Shown in pieces: positions 22,617 through 30,184 of a DNA stretch of 41,654 nt. Each line of letters opens with the position of its first letter. Within the stretch, counting starts at the first letter, position 1. The translations under genes were made by a program, and so were the position numbers. The DNA is from Muribaculaceae bacterium (lineage in GTDB: Bacteria > Bacteroidota > Bacteroidia > Bacteroidales > Muribaculaceae). Where the stretch lies: positions 1 to 41,654 of the forward strand of contig JAGANS010000086.1 in the NCBI GenBank assembly GCA_017624155.1. The letters run 5' to 3'. A model generated the notes under the pieces. It was not told the DNA's origin and did no database searches. It saw only the letters and a list, made by a program, of their open reading frames with translations.

Positions 22617-23690
22617 ATGAATAAATTCTTAGCCATATTCGCCCTGCTGCTTATGTGCGGCAGCTGCGGCAGTAAAGAGGTGCGCAATATCTCGGCTGGT
22701 GATGTTGTCTTCGTTGATGAATTTCCGACCGATGTTGACCTTAAGGAACTCGATTTCACCATTGATGAAATTGGGCTGCGCTCCGTTAAAGTTGTAGATA
22801 GTCTGATTGTCCTGGCACATTCTTCGTTTTGGACTATTCATTCAGATACCGGCAAGAGCTATGGCAAGTGTCTTGGTATCGGACAGGGGCCTGCTGAATT
22901 CAACTACATCCCGACGAGCACCGCATCGGCATTCATCACTTATGGCGATACTCTTTACTCATATCTGAATAATTGTCCTCGCGGTAAAATTATGCGGCTG
23001 AATGTTACAAAACTTGTCAATGACGGCATCGAAGATGTCGCCACACAACTGGAGACGGATGTGCTGAAGTCGATCAGCTGGCAGGTGACGCCGTGCGACA
23101 GCAGCCGTTTTATCCTGGCTATGCCCAACAAATTGTATACCGGCTTCACACGTCAGCTGTTTGCCAACGGAGAACTGAAAGAAATCCCGGGTACGGAGAC
23201 TCTCAGCGAATTTACAGTAGAGGACGAGAGCAAAATCAATATGCTTGCCAAAACTCAGGTGTACAATCCAGATGCAGATATGATGGTAGAAGCCATGTGC
23301 TCGTTCAATCAACTGCACGTGTATGCTCCTGACGGCAGCCGCATGAAGACTATATGCGTCGGCAAAAAACTCGACAACGCCATTGATGTCGCGAATACCT
23401 CGCGTCCCATGTGCCCCGAAGCCTATAAGTCTGCGGCAGCTTGGCCGACGGGATTCGGCGCCGTATATGCCGGAGCTACCAGGATGTCGTATCAGATGGG
23501 GACCAATACCGATTCCGACCTTCAGTTTTTTGACTGGGACGGAAATCCCAAGTGCAAGGCCGTATTGCCTTACAAAGTACGGTCGATCGACATTGACTTC
23601 AACAAAAAGCGGCTATACGTGATAGACGAGGAGGAAGACTGCCTGCGCACCTACGATGCCACTGAGATAATCAATGCGCTGAACTCCTGA
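22617..23690 (+). CDS. BF3164-family lipoprotein (TolB-like propeller)
   Basis: A 357-residue predicted lipoprotein: MNKFLAIFALLLMCGSC with lipid Cys17, then a propeller-like domain. Typical features of the BF3164 (TolB_like) family are the early segment DSLIVLAHSSFWTIHSDTG, the motif LGIGQGPAEF and the final blade VRSIDIDFNKKRLYVIDEEE. The family is widespread in Bacteroidetes and has no firm biochemical role. It stands alone between the divergent pyrE operon and the convergent efflux operon, closed by a shared terminator. Base composition is somewhat more AT-rich than its neighbours. Confidence 0.82.
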   Translation: MNKFLAIFALLLMCGSCGSKEVRNISAGDVVFVDEFPTDVDLKELDFTIDEIGLRSVKVVDSLIVLAHSSFWTIHSDTGKSYGKCLGIGQGPAEFNYIPTSTASAFITYGDTLYSYLNNCPRGKIMRLNVTKLVNDGIEDVATQLETDVLKSISWQVTPCDSSRFILAMPNKLYTGFTRQLFANGELKEIPGTETLSEFTVEDESKINMLAKTQVYNPDADMMVEAMCSFNQLHVYAPDGSRMKTICVGKKLDNAIDVANTSRPMCPEAYKSAAAWPTGFGAVYAGATRMSYQMGTNTDSDLQFFDWDGNPKCKAVLPYKVRSIDIDFNKKRLYVIDEEEDCLRTYDATEIINALNS

Positions 23691-23710
23691 GAAACGAAAC
23701 TCCATGATAC

Positions 23711-23746
23711 AATAAGCCGCGGCGATGCGATTCGCTGCGGCTTATT
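23711..23746. terminator. bidirectional terminator between BF3164-family gene and efflux operon
   Basis: A 15-bp stem, arms aataagccgcggcga (23711-23725) and tcgctgcggcttatt (23732-23746) with one G:T pair and a 6-nt loop, lies between convergent genes ending at 23690 (plus) and 23758 (minus). Confidence 0.8.
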
Positions 23747-23757
23747 GCAATTAGATG

Positions 23758-26700
23758 TTACACTCCGCCGGTATCGTCCGTGCCGTCGGGGAGGCCTTTA
23801 TCGGCATGGAAGAACGGGCTGATATATTTCTCGCCGAAGCGCTGCATCAGCTCCCAGAAATTGGGCACAAACAGTGTCCCGACCACGGCGTTGACCGCCA
23901 TGCCGAATACCACGGCCGTGCCGAGCGATATGCGTGAGGCCGCGCCGGCTCCGGTGGCAAAGAGCATCGGCATCACGCCGAACACAAAGGCGAGCGCCGT
24001 CATCATGATGGGACGGAAGCGCACCCTCCCGGCATCAATGGCGGCCTGACGTATCGACTGCCCGGCCTTGCGGTAGTCCATCGCATACTCCACTATAAGG
24101 ATGGCATTCTTGGCCGACAGGCCCAGCAGCAGCACGATACCTATCTGTGTGTATACCGATATGCTCTGATTCATGAATATGCAGCCCACTACTGTGCCGA
24201 GGATGGCCGTAGGCATGGCGATGATGACCGCCACAGGGTCCGTAAGACTCTCATACTGAGCCGCGAGCACGAGCAGGGTCACTATCACGGCAAGTATCAG
24301 CACAAAGGTGATGGTTGTGCCCGACTGAGTTTCCTGATATGCCTCGCCGGTCCAGGCATAGCCGTAGTTGTCGCCTACAGCCTTGCGCACGATCTCCTCC
24401 ATGGCCTTTATACCGTCGGCCGAGCTGACGCCCTCGGCAGGTGTGGCGGTGAGCGATGCCGTGTTGTACATGTTATAGCGCGACACGGTGGGTGCACCCA
24501 TCGACGGCTCCACCGTGGCGAATGTCGAGAATGGCACCATCTGTCCCGACGCATTGCGCACGCTCAGATTCAGCACATCGCCGATATGTGCACGGGCGGC
24601 GCCCTCGGCGGCTATGTTGACCTGATACACGCGGCCAAATTCCACAAAATCGTTGACATACGAGCCGCCCATGAAAGCCGACAGGGTAGAATATATGCTT
24701 TCGAGCGTGAGGCCCTGCATCTTGGCGCGGTCGCGGTCAATCTTAATGGCATACTGCGGCACAGCGCCTTCAAACAGCGAGGTCACCGACTTGATGCGCG
24801 GATCCTTCTCTGCCTCGGCGCTGATTGCGTCGATGGCCTGCTTGAGCTGCTGCGTGCCGTGACTGTTGATGTCAAGGAGCTGCATCTCGAGGCCCGATGT
24901 CATGCCCAGACCGGGGATAGCGGGGGGATTGAGCGAGAAGGCGATCGGCTCCTGCATACGTGCGCCGATGATATTGGCGCTGTCGATAATGGCATCGACA
25001 CCTTCAGCCTTGGCCTTGCGCTCCTTCCAAGGCTCAAGCATCACAAACAGCGAGCCGAGATTGCTGCTCGAGCCGCCGCCCATGAACGACATACCGCTCA
25101 CGGCCATCACGTCGCGCACACCGGGCACCTTGAGCAGCGATGCCGAGAAGTCGCTCACCACCTTGTCGGTACGCTCGAGTGACGCACCGGTCGGCAGCTG
25201 CACCGACGACATGAAGTAGCCCATATCCTCGCCCGGCACATAGGATGTCGGCCACTTGAGGAATCCCCAGAATGCCATACCTGTAATGAGAAAATATGCG
25301 ATTATCGCCACAACAGGTCGTTTCAGGAACTGGCCCACGATCTTCATATATGCGGCCAGCGTGGCGGCAAAGCCCTTGTTCCACCAGCGGAACAGGAAGA
25401 AATTGCTCGGCTTGTGAGGCTTGAGAAATAAGGCGCACATCGCCGGAGTGAACGTAAGCGCGTTGAAGCCCGAGAATGCCGTTGACACGGCGATGGTTAG
25501 CGCAAATTGCTTGTATAGCTGCCCGGTGATGCCGCTCACCATGGCCGTGGGGATAAACACAGCCAGCAACACAAGCACCTCGCCGATCACAGGCCCCTGC
25601 AGCTCCGTCATGGCCTTCTCGGCGGCCTGCCGCGGATTGAGCTTGCCCTCCGACAGCAATCGCGCACAGTCCTCCACCACCACTATCGCATCATCCACCA
25701 CAATGGCGATGGCAAGCACCAAACCGAAGAGGGTAAGTGTGTTGAGCGTGAAGCCCATCCACTTCATCACGGCGAGCGTGGCGATCAACGATACCGGTAT
25801 CGTGAGCATCGGGATGATGACGGCGCGCCAGTTCTGCAGGAACAGCATTATCACGATCATCACCAGTATGGTAGTCTCGAGGAATGTTATCAGCAGTTCG
25901 TCGATCGACGCCGTCACAAACTCGGTGGTATTGAGCATTATCTGATAGTTGACACCCGGCGGGAAGTATTGGGCCAGTTCCTTTAGCTTGGCCTCGCAAC
26001 CCTTGGCCACATGCAGGGCGTTGGCACCCGGCAGCTGGCTGATGCCTATCATGGCGCTCTGTTGGCCATTGACACGTGCTATCTGCGTATATGAGTTGGA
26101 TCCGAGATCAATCTTAGCGATATCCTTGAGATGGAGGATATTGCCGTCCCCGTCAGACCGCAGGATGATATTGCCGAATTCCTCGGCCGTAATCAGGCGC
26201 CCCTGCGTGGTGAGGGTATAGGTAAATGCCTCGTCGCCCTGGCCGGGACGCTGCCCCACACTGCCGGCGCTGACTTCCATGTTCTGCGACTGTATGGCCG
26301 CTTCCACATCGGCCGGGGTGATGCCGCGCTCGCGCATCACGGCCGGATCGAGCCATATACGCATCGAGTAGTTGCCGCCGCCGAATGCCTCCACCTGGCC
26401 CACGCCGTCGACACGGGCGAGTTCATCGGTAATGTTGAGGTTGGCATAGTTGGTGAGATACAGCGCATCGTACCGCTCGGGATCGTCGCTCTGCAGGGCG
26501 ATGAACAGTATCTGGTTGGACGAGCGCGACATCACCGACACACCCTGCTGCTTCACCGATGTGGGCAGGGTGGCTTCGGCCTGCGATATGCGGTTCTGCA
26601 CCTTCACGGTGGCGATATCGAGGTCGGTGCCTTCCTCAAATGTGATGGTGAGCATATACGAGCCGTCGGAGCCCGAGGTCGAGTTCATGTACATCATGCC

Positions 26701-26922
26701 CTCCACACCGTTGACCTGCTGCTCGATGGGTACGCCCACCGTCTCGGCCACGGTCTGCGCATCGGCGCCCGGATACATTGCCGACACCATCACGGTCGGC
26801 GGAGTGATGTCGGGATACTGGGCCACCGGCAGGCTGCTGTATGTAAGTGCGCCGGCAAGCACCATAGCCACCGCTATGACGATCGCAAATATCGGGCGCT
26901 CGATAAAGAATTTTGAGAACAT
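23758..26922 (-). CDS. RND multidrug efflux permease (AcrB/HAE1 type)
   Basis: Inner-membrane proton antiporter of a tripartite drug pump. 1054 residues, the family's usual length. It begins MFSKFFIERPIFAIVIAVAMV, as HAE1 permeases do. The proton-relay pair in TM4 is present in AIVVDDAIVVVEDC (Asp-Asp near residue 407) and the Lys of TM10 in GLSAKNAILIVEYA. Two large periplasmic loops show the porter-domain motifs VDGVGQVEAFGGGNYSMRIW and GVRDVMAVSGMSF. It follows the MFP gene by 27 bp. Substrates cannot be told; HAE1 pumps export hydrophobic or amphiphilic compounds such as bile salts and antibiotics. Confidence 0.96.
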   Translation of the reverse strand: MFSKFFIERPIFAIVIAVAMVLAGALTYSSLPVAQYPDITPPTVMVSAMYPGADAQTVAETVGVPIEQQVNGVEGMMYMNSTSGSDGSYMLTITFEEGTDLDIATVKVQNRISQAEATLPTSVKQQGVSVMSRSSNQILFIALQSDDPERYDALYLTNYANLNITDELARVDGVGQVEAFGGGNYSMRIWLDPAVMRERGITPADVEAAIQSQNMEVSAGSVGQRPGQGDEAFTYTLTTQGRLITAEEFGNIILRSDGDGNILHLKDIAKIDLGSNSYTQIARVNGQQSAMIGISQLPGANALHVAKGCEAKLKELAQYFPPGVNYQIMLNTTEFVTASIDELLITFLETTILVMIVIMLFLQNWRAVIIPMLTIPVSLIATLAVMKWMGFTLNTLTLFGLVLAIAIVVDDAIVVVEDCARLLSEGKLNPRQAAEKAMTELQGPVIGEVLVLLAVFIPTAMVSGITGQLYKQFALTIAVSTAFSGFNALTFTPAMCALFLKPHKPSNFFLFRWWNKGFAATLAAYMKIVGQFLKRPVVAIIAYFLITGMAFWGFLKWPTSYVPGEDMGYFMSSVQLPTGASLERTDKVVSDFSASLLKVPGVRDVMAVSGMSFMGGGSSSNLGSLFVMLEPWKERKAKAEGVDAIIDSANIIGARMQEPIAFSLNPPAIPGLGMTSGLEMQLLDINSHGTQQLKQAIDAISAEAEKDPRIKSVTSLFEGAVPQYAIKIDRDRAKMQGLTLESIYSTLSAFMGGSYVNDFVEFGRVYQVNIAAEGAARAHIGDVLNLSVRNASGQMVPFSTFATVEPSMGAPTVSRYNMYNTASLTATPAEGVSSADGIKAMEEIVRKAVGDNYGYAWTGEAYQETQSGTTITFVLILAVIVTLLVLAAQYESLTDPVAVIIAMPTAILGTVVGCIFMNQSISVYTQIGIVLLLGLSAKNAILIVEYAMDYRKAGQSIRQAAIDAGRVRFRPIMMTALAFVFGVMPMLFATGAGAASRISLGTAVVFGMAVNAVVGTLFVPNFWELMQRFGEKYISPFFHADKGLPDGTDDTGGV

Positions 26923-26949
26923 GATGTTTGTATATGATGTAGGAGAGAC

Positions 26950-28074
26950 TTACTTTGTTTCGACGGGCTTCACAGTCATGCCGTCGCGCACCTTGAGCAT
27001 CGCCGTAGTCACATAGCGGTCGCCGGCCTTGAGTCCGTCGGTCACCACGCGCATACTGTCGTTAACCAGGTCGCCGGTCTTTACCGGGGTATAGACGACC
27101 TTGTCAGAATCATTAACCACATAGAGATACTTGCCCAACTGATCGCTCGACAGCGACGCATCGCGCACCAATATCGCCTTGGGGTCAACCATATACGGCA
27201 TACGGATGGTGCAGTACATGCCGGCCTTGAGTTCACTGTACGGATTGTCGATCTCGGCCTGCAGCGATATCGTGCCTGTCGACGCATCAACATTGGGCGC
27301 CATGTAGTTGAGATCGCCCGTATAGCTGTGGGGCAGCTTCTCCGAGAAGTTTATAGGCACGGCCGAGTAGTCGATCAGCTGCCTGTTGTTGGGATTCTCG
27401 AAAGCCCGCAGGAACGATGCGTCCTCGATCGAGAAATTCGCGATGACGGTGGCGTCGGCGTATATGGTGGCGAGTGTCACCGGCGCACCCTCGCCCGACA
27501 CATAGTTGCCGCCCGAATATTCGTTCACCGATATATGGCCGTCGACCTCGGCCCGCACCGTGCATTTGTCGAGGTTATTGCGGGCGATCGACAGCTGCGA
27601 CTCGGCGGTCTTGATAGCCGCGCGGCTCTGGTCGCGGGCATTGAGTGCCTGCTCCAATTCCATCTGCGACACGGCATTCTTCTCATACGCCTTGCTCACA
27701 GCCACATAGTGTGTCTCGGCATATTTGTTGTTGCTGATGGCGGTGGCGAGGGCGGCCTCGGCCTCCTTTAAGGCATCGGGATAGGTGGTGGAGCGGATTG
27801 TAAACAGCACCTGACCCTTCTTCACCTTGTCACCGGGAGTATAGAGCGGCGGCGACACCGTACCGTTGACCCGTGCCACTACATTTACGGTTCTGTCGGC
27901 TATAAGTGAGCCCGGGTATTCCTTGTATAGTGTCACTGAGTCGATTACGGGCCTTGTGACCTCGACGGGGAGCGCTGCCGCGCCGGCTGCGTCGTTGTCT
28001 TTGTTTTTATGGCATCCTGTGGCCGATAACAGGGCCACTACGGCCACCGAGGAGAGTATTATTCTGGAAGTCAT
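26950..28074 (-). CDS. RND efflux periplasmic adaptor (MFP, AcrA type), lipoprotein
   Basis: Adaptor joining the RND permease to the outer-membrane channel. 374 residues: MTSRIILSSVAVVALLSATGC with lipid Cys21, then the biotinyl-lipoyl-like half (VNVVARVNGTVSPPLYTPG, KVKKGQVLFTI), an alpha-hairpin (EAEAALATAISNNKYAETHY), the second lipoyl half (VRAEVDGHISVNEYSGGNYV) and the beta-barrel and membrane-proximal domains (LKAGMYCTIRMPYM, DGLKAGDRYVTTAML). It starts 11 bp after the outer-membrane factor gene and precedes the permease gene. Confidence 0.96.
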   Translation of the reverse strand: MTSRIILSSVAVVALLSATGCHKNKDNDAAGAAALPVEVTRPVIDSVTLYKEYPGSLIADRTVNVVARVNGTVSPPLYTPGDKVKKGQVLFTIRSTTYPDALKEAEAALATAISNNKYAETHYVAVSKAYEKNAVSQMELEQALNARDQSRAAIKTAESQLSIARNNLDKCTVRAEVDGHISVNEYSGGNYVSGEGAPVTLATIYADATVIANFSIEDASFLRAFENPNNRQLIDYSAVPINFSEKLPHSYTGDLNYMAPNVDASTGTISLQAEIDNPYSELKAGMYCTIRMPYMVDPKAILVRDASLSSDQLGKYLYVVNDSDKVVYTPVKTGDLVNDSMRVVTDGLKAGDRYVTTAMLKVRDGMTVKPVETK

Positions 28075-28085
28075 GGCTGTAACTT

Positions 28086-29465
28086 TTATTCTTCGTATTG
28101 TGAAAATCCGCCGCCGAGGGCTTTGTACAGGCTGATGAGCGCGCCGAGGGCATTTCCGCGGGCCATTATCAGCGAATTGGTGTTGGCGAGCACGTTCTGC
28201 TGGGCCGTTGCCACGTCGGAGTATGGCGCCAGGCCTTGAGTATACAGGTCGAGCTCAAGATCGAGAAACTCGGTCGACGAGCGCACTGCCGATTCGTAGT
28301 CGGTAATCTGCCGGGTGTAATTGACATACGACGTCATGGCGTTCTCCACCTCGTTGTATGCATTCATTACCGTATAATTATAATTGGCGAGCTGTGCCTC
28401 CATCTCATCGCGTGCCGCAGCCACCGATGCCGACCTGGCCATACCGTCGAACAATGTCCACGACAGTGTGGGCGCTACCGAATAGGTAAATCCGTCGCGG
28501 GTGAACATGTCGCCCGGCCGCGCCGCACCCACTCCGACCGAGCCTTGCAGACTCAGCGTAGGCAGGAAATCCTTCTTGGCGATGCCTACCGACGCTGCCG
28601 CTGCCGCAAGGGTCTGCTCGGCCGCTACTATATCGGGCCGCCGGCGCAGCAGCTCCGACGGAATACCGGCCGACACGGGCTGCATATATTGCGGCAAGCC
28701 GGCTCCCGACTCGAGGAGCGGCTCTATCTCGGCGGGATAGCGGCCTACGAGCAATGCCAGCGAGCTCTTGGCCGAGGATATGGAGCTGACGAGCGTAGGA
28801 ATCGTGGCACGGGTGGTATACAGCAATGCCATTGCCTGGTCGACCTGCGGCTTGGCGCCGAGGCCGCTCTCATAGCGCGCCGTGACGAGCTGTGCTATCG
28901 AGTCCTGAGTCTTGGTCTGCTCCCGGGCGACCTGCAATTCGGCCTCCCACACGCGCAGCTGCACGTATGTATCGGCTATGCCGGCCGCCATACTCACCAT
29001 CGCGCCTACCCAGTCGGCACGCGAGGCTCGGTATTGGGCTTTCTTTTGTCTGACCTGCGAGGTGATCTTGCCGAAGAGGTCGATCTCCCAGTTCACGGTC
29101 GCACCGGCCTCCCAGTGGTTGGCCGACACCCGCTCCTGATGCGAACGGCTATAGCCGGCATTCAGCCCGATCTGCGGGTAATAGGCCGCGCGGGCGACTG
29201 CCATCTGGCGCGACGCCGCATCCATGCGCCGGCAGGCTATGGCCAGGTTGTAGTTGGCATCCTCGCCCATACTGATAAGCGAGTCGAGCACGGCATCGTC
29301 GAGGCTTGTCCACCATCGGTCCTGCGACGGCAGCGACTGCCCGAATGTCTCGCTGTATGTCCATTGTTCGGGCATAGGCCGGTCAAGACCGGGTGTGCGG
29401 GCATCCGTCGCGGGCATGCATACCGGCAACAGCAATATAGCTATGATTAGAAAATTGCGGGTCAT
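28086..29465 (-). CDS. outer-membrane efflux channel (TolC/OprM-NodT family)
   Basis: Exit duct of the pump. 459 residues with signal peptide MTRNFLIIAILLLPVC, followed by the family signature of an early conserved region (WWTSLDDAVLDSLISMGEDA), NYNLAIACRRMDAASRQMAV, and paired repeats (RRRPDIVAAEQTLAAAAASV, LEDLYTQGL-like ELDLYTQGLAPYSDV). A Cys at residue 16 is not in a canonical lipobox, so lipidation is doubtful. The ATG (29465-29463) is buried in one arm of a 20-bp hairpin. It lies 48 bp after the 158-residue gene, which may be part of the same transcript. Confidence 0.94.
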   Translation of the reverse strand: MTRNFLIIAILLLPVCMPATDARTPGLDRPMPEQWTYSETFGQSLPSQDRWWTSLDDAVLDSLISMGEDANYNLAIACRRMDAASRQMAVARAAYYPQIGLNAGYSRSHQERVSANHWEAGATVNWEIDLFGKITSQVRQKKAQYRASRADWVGAMVSMAAGIADTYVQLRVWEAELQVAREQTKTQDSIAQLVTARYESGLGAKPQVDQAMALLYTTRATIPTLVSSISSAKSSLALLVGRYPAEIEPLLESGAGLPQYMQPVSAGIPSELLRRRPDIVAAEQTLAAAAASVGIAKKDFLPTLSLQGSVGVGAARPGDMFTRDGFTYSVAPTLSWTLFDGMARSASVAAARDEMEAQLANYNYTVMNAYNEVENAMTSYVNYTRQITDYESAVRSSTEFLDLELDLYTQGLAPYSDVATAQQNVLANTNSLIMARGNALGALISLYKALGGGFSQYEE

Positions 29466-29502
29466 AAATAATCTGTTGAATATTATTTATAACCCGCAAT
29501 TT
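29452..29502 (-). promoter_or_regulatory. hairpin enclosing the start codon of the efflux channel gene
   Basis: An inverted repeat of 11 bp + one mismatch + 9 bp (arms 29452-29472 and 29482-29502, loop of 9). The start codon occupies 29463-29465, inside the downstream arm in the minus-strand mRNA. The upstream gene stops at 29514, 12 nt before the hairpin, so a ribosome finishing there would reach its base. It could control translation of the pump or be a DNA-binding palindrome. Confidence 0.7.
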
Positions 29503-29513
29503 CCGAAAAAGGT

Positions 29514-29990
29514 TTACTGATCCAGCCCGTGGCGGCGGCAGAATTCTATGTACTCGCGGTAGCGGACATAGTTGTCGCAGTTGAGCACCACGTACTCATA
29601 GTCGAGGGCGAGCGACATGTAGAACTCACGCGCCAGGATAAGATGCGACGGTTCCGGCTCGCGGCCATACACACGGCGCTCGATGCCGTCGATCATTCTC
29701 GCACAAGTGTAGTGCAAGTCGCGCCCTGCATGGCTGTAGGTGTTGCCGGCATAGTCGGTCAGCCGGCCGATTGCCTCAAGATACAGCTCGCGCGCTGTCC
29801 CGGCGTAGCCGTTGGCCCTGCACTCGCGGGCCGCGCCCATCAGGATTTTTGCCGCGTCGACGGCCTTGCCTGTCCGGTCGGCTTCGTTGCGGGCATTGTC
29901 GGCCATGGCGGTCATGGCGCGGGCATCGAGGCGGGTGATGCTGCCGTCGGGGCAGGCGCGCAGGATGCGCTGATAGGGATAATGTACCAT
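29514..29990 (-). CDS. protein of unknown function preceding the efflux genes
   Basis: 158 residues, no signal peptide or membrane segment, predicted to be almost all helical. The middle (VDAAKILMGAARECRANGY, GTARELYLEAIGRLTDYAG) has the rhythm of a TPR-like helical pair. The C-terminal half is rich in Tyr, Arg and Cys (YEYVVLNCDNYVRYREYIEF). I do not recognise a family. Codon use matches neighbours, and a full promoter (30153-30184) with a roughly 155-nt structured leader lies upstream, so it is a real gene. As first gene of the transcript leading into the efflux pump it could be a regulator or accessory factor; that is inferred from position only. Confidence 0.7.
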   Translation of the reverse strand: MVHYPYQRILRACPDGSITRLDARAMTAMADNARNEADRTGKAVDAAKILMGAARECRANGYAGTARELYLEAIGRLTDYAGNTYSHAGRDLHYTCARMIDGIERRVYGREPEPSHLILAREFYMSLALDYEYVVLNCDNYVRYREYIEFCRRHGLDQ

Positions 29991-30023
29991 AATCAGTGGA
30001 TTTTAAGTATGTTAATGTACTAA

Positions 30024-30117
30024 TTTTCCACCGCCGGGGCCGCCACAGATTACACAAAAAAGAATGTAATCCTTCCGTATCTGCCGCGGACGGCAGCGGT
30101 GGAAAAGATTACATTCT
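30024..30117 (-). terminator. terminator/attenuator with two competing stems
   Basis: In minus-strand order: B' (30117-30107) and B (30071-30061) form an 11-bp stem AGAATGTAATC, followed at once by U6, as in an intrinsic terminator. Its loop holds a small CTGCCG/CGGCAG hairpin (30081-30096). An 11-bp segment directly after B' (30106-30096) can instead pair with 30034-30024 (TTTTCCACCGC with its complement). The two pairings interlock, so they exclude each other or form a pseudoknot. It ends transcripts from the gene at 30185-32008, or acts as an attenuator for the downstream gene. Confidence 0.6.
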
Positions 30118-30152
30118 GTTTATGCGGTATGGATTATGGTCACGTCATGGCG

Positions 30153-30184
30153 CAAAGTTATGAATACTTGGCCGGTTTTCCAAA
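30153..30184 (-). promoter_or_regulatory. promoter of the 158-residue gene / efflux operon
   Basis: On the minus strand, -33 TTTG (30184-30181) and -7 TAACTTTG (30160-30153) are 20 bp apart, directly abutting the stop codon of the preceding gene (30185). The implied 5' leader, about 155 nt, contains the competing stems at 30024-30117. Confidence 0.75.

Noticed and set aside
28236-29450. 404-residue open frame on the plus strand opposite the efflux channel gene
   Set aside because: Antisense shadow of a well-supported OMF gene. Composition is His/Arg/Gly-rich without domain features.
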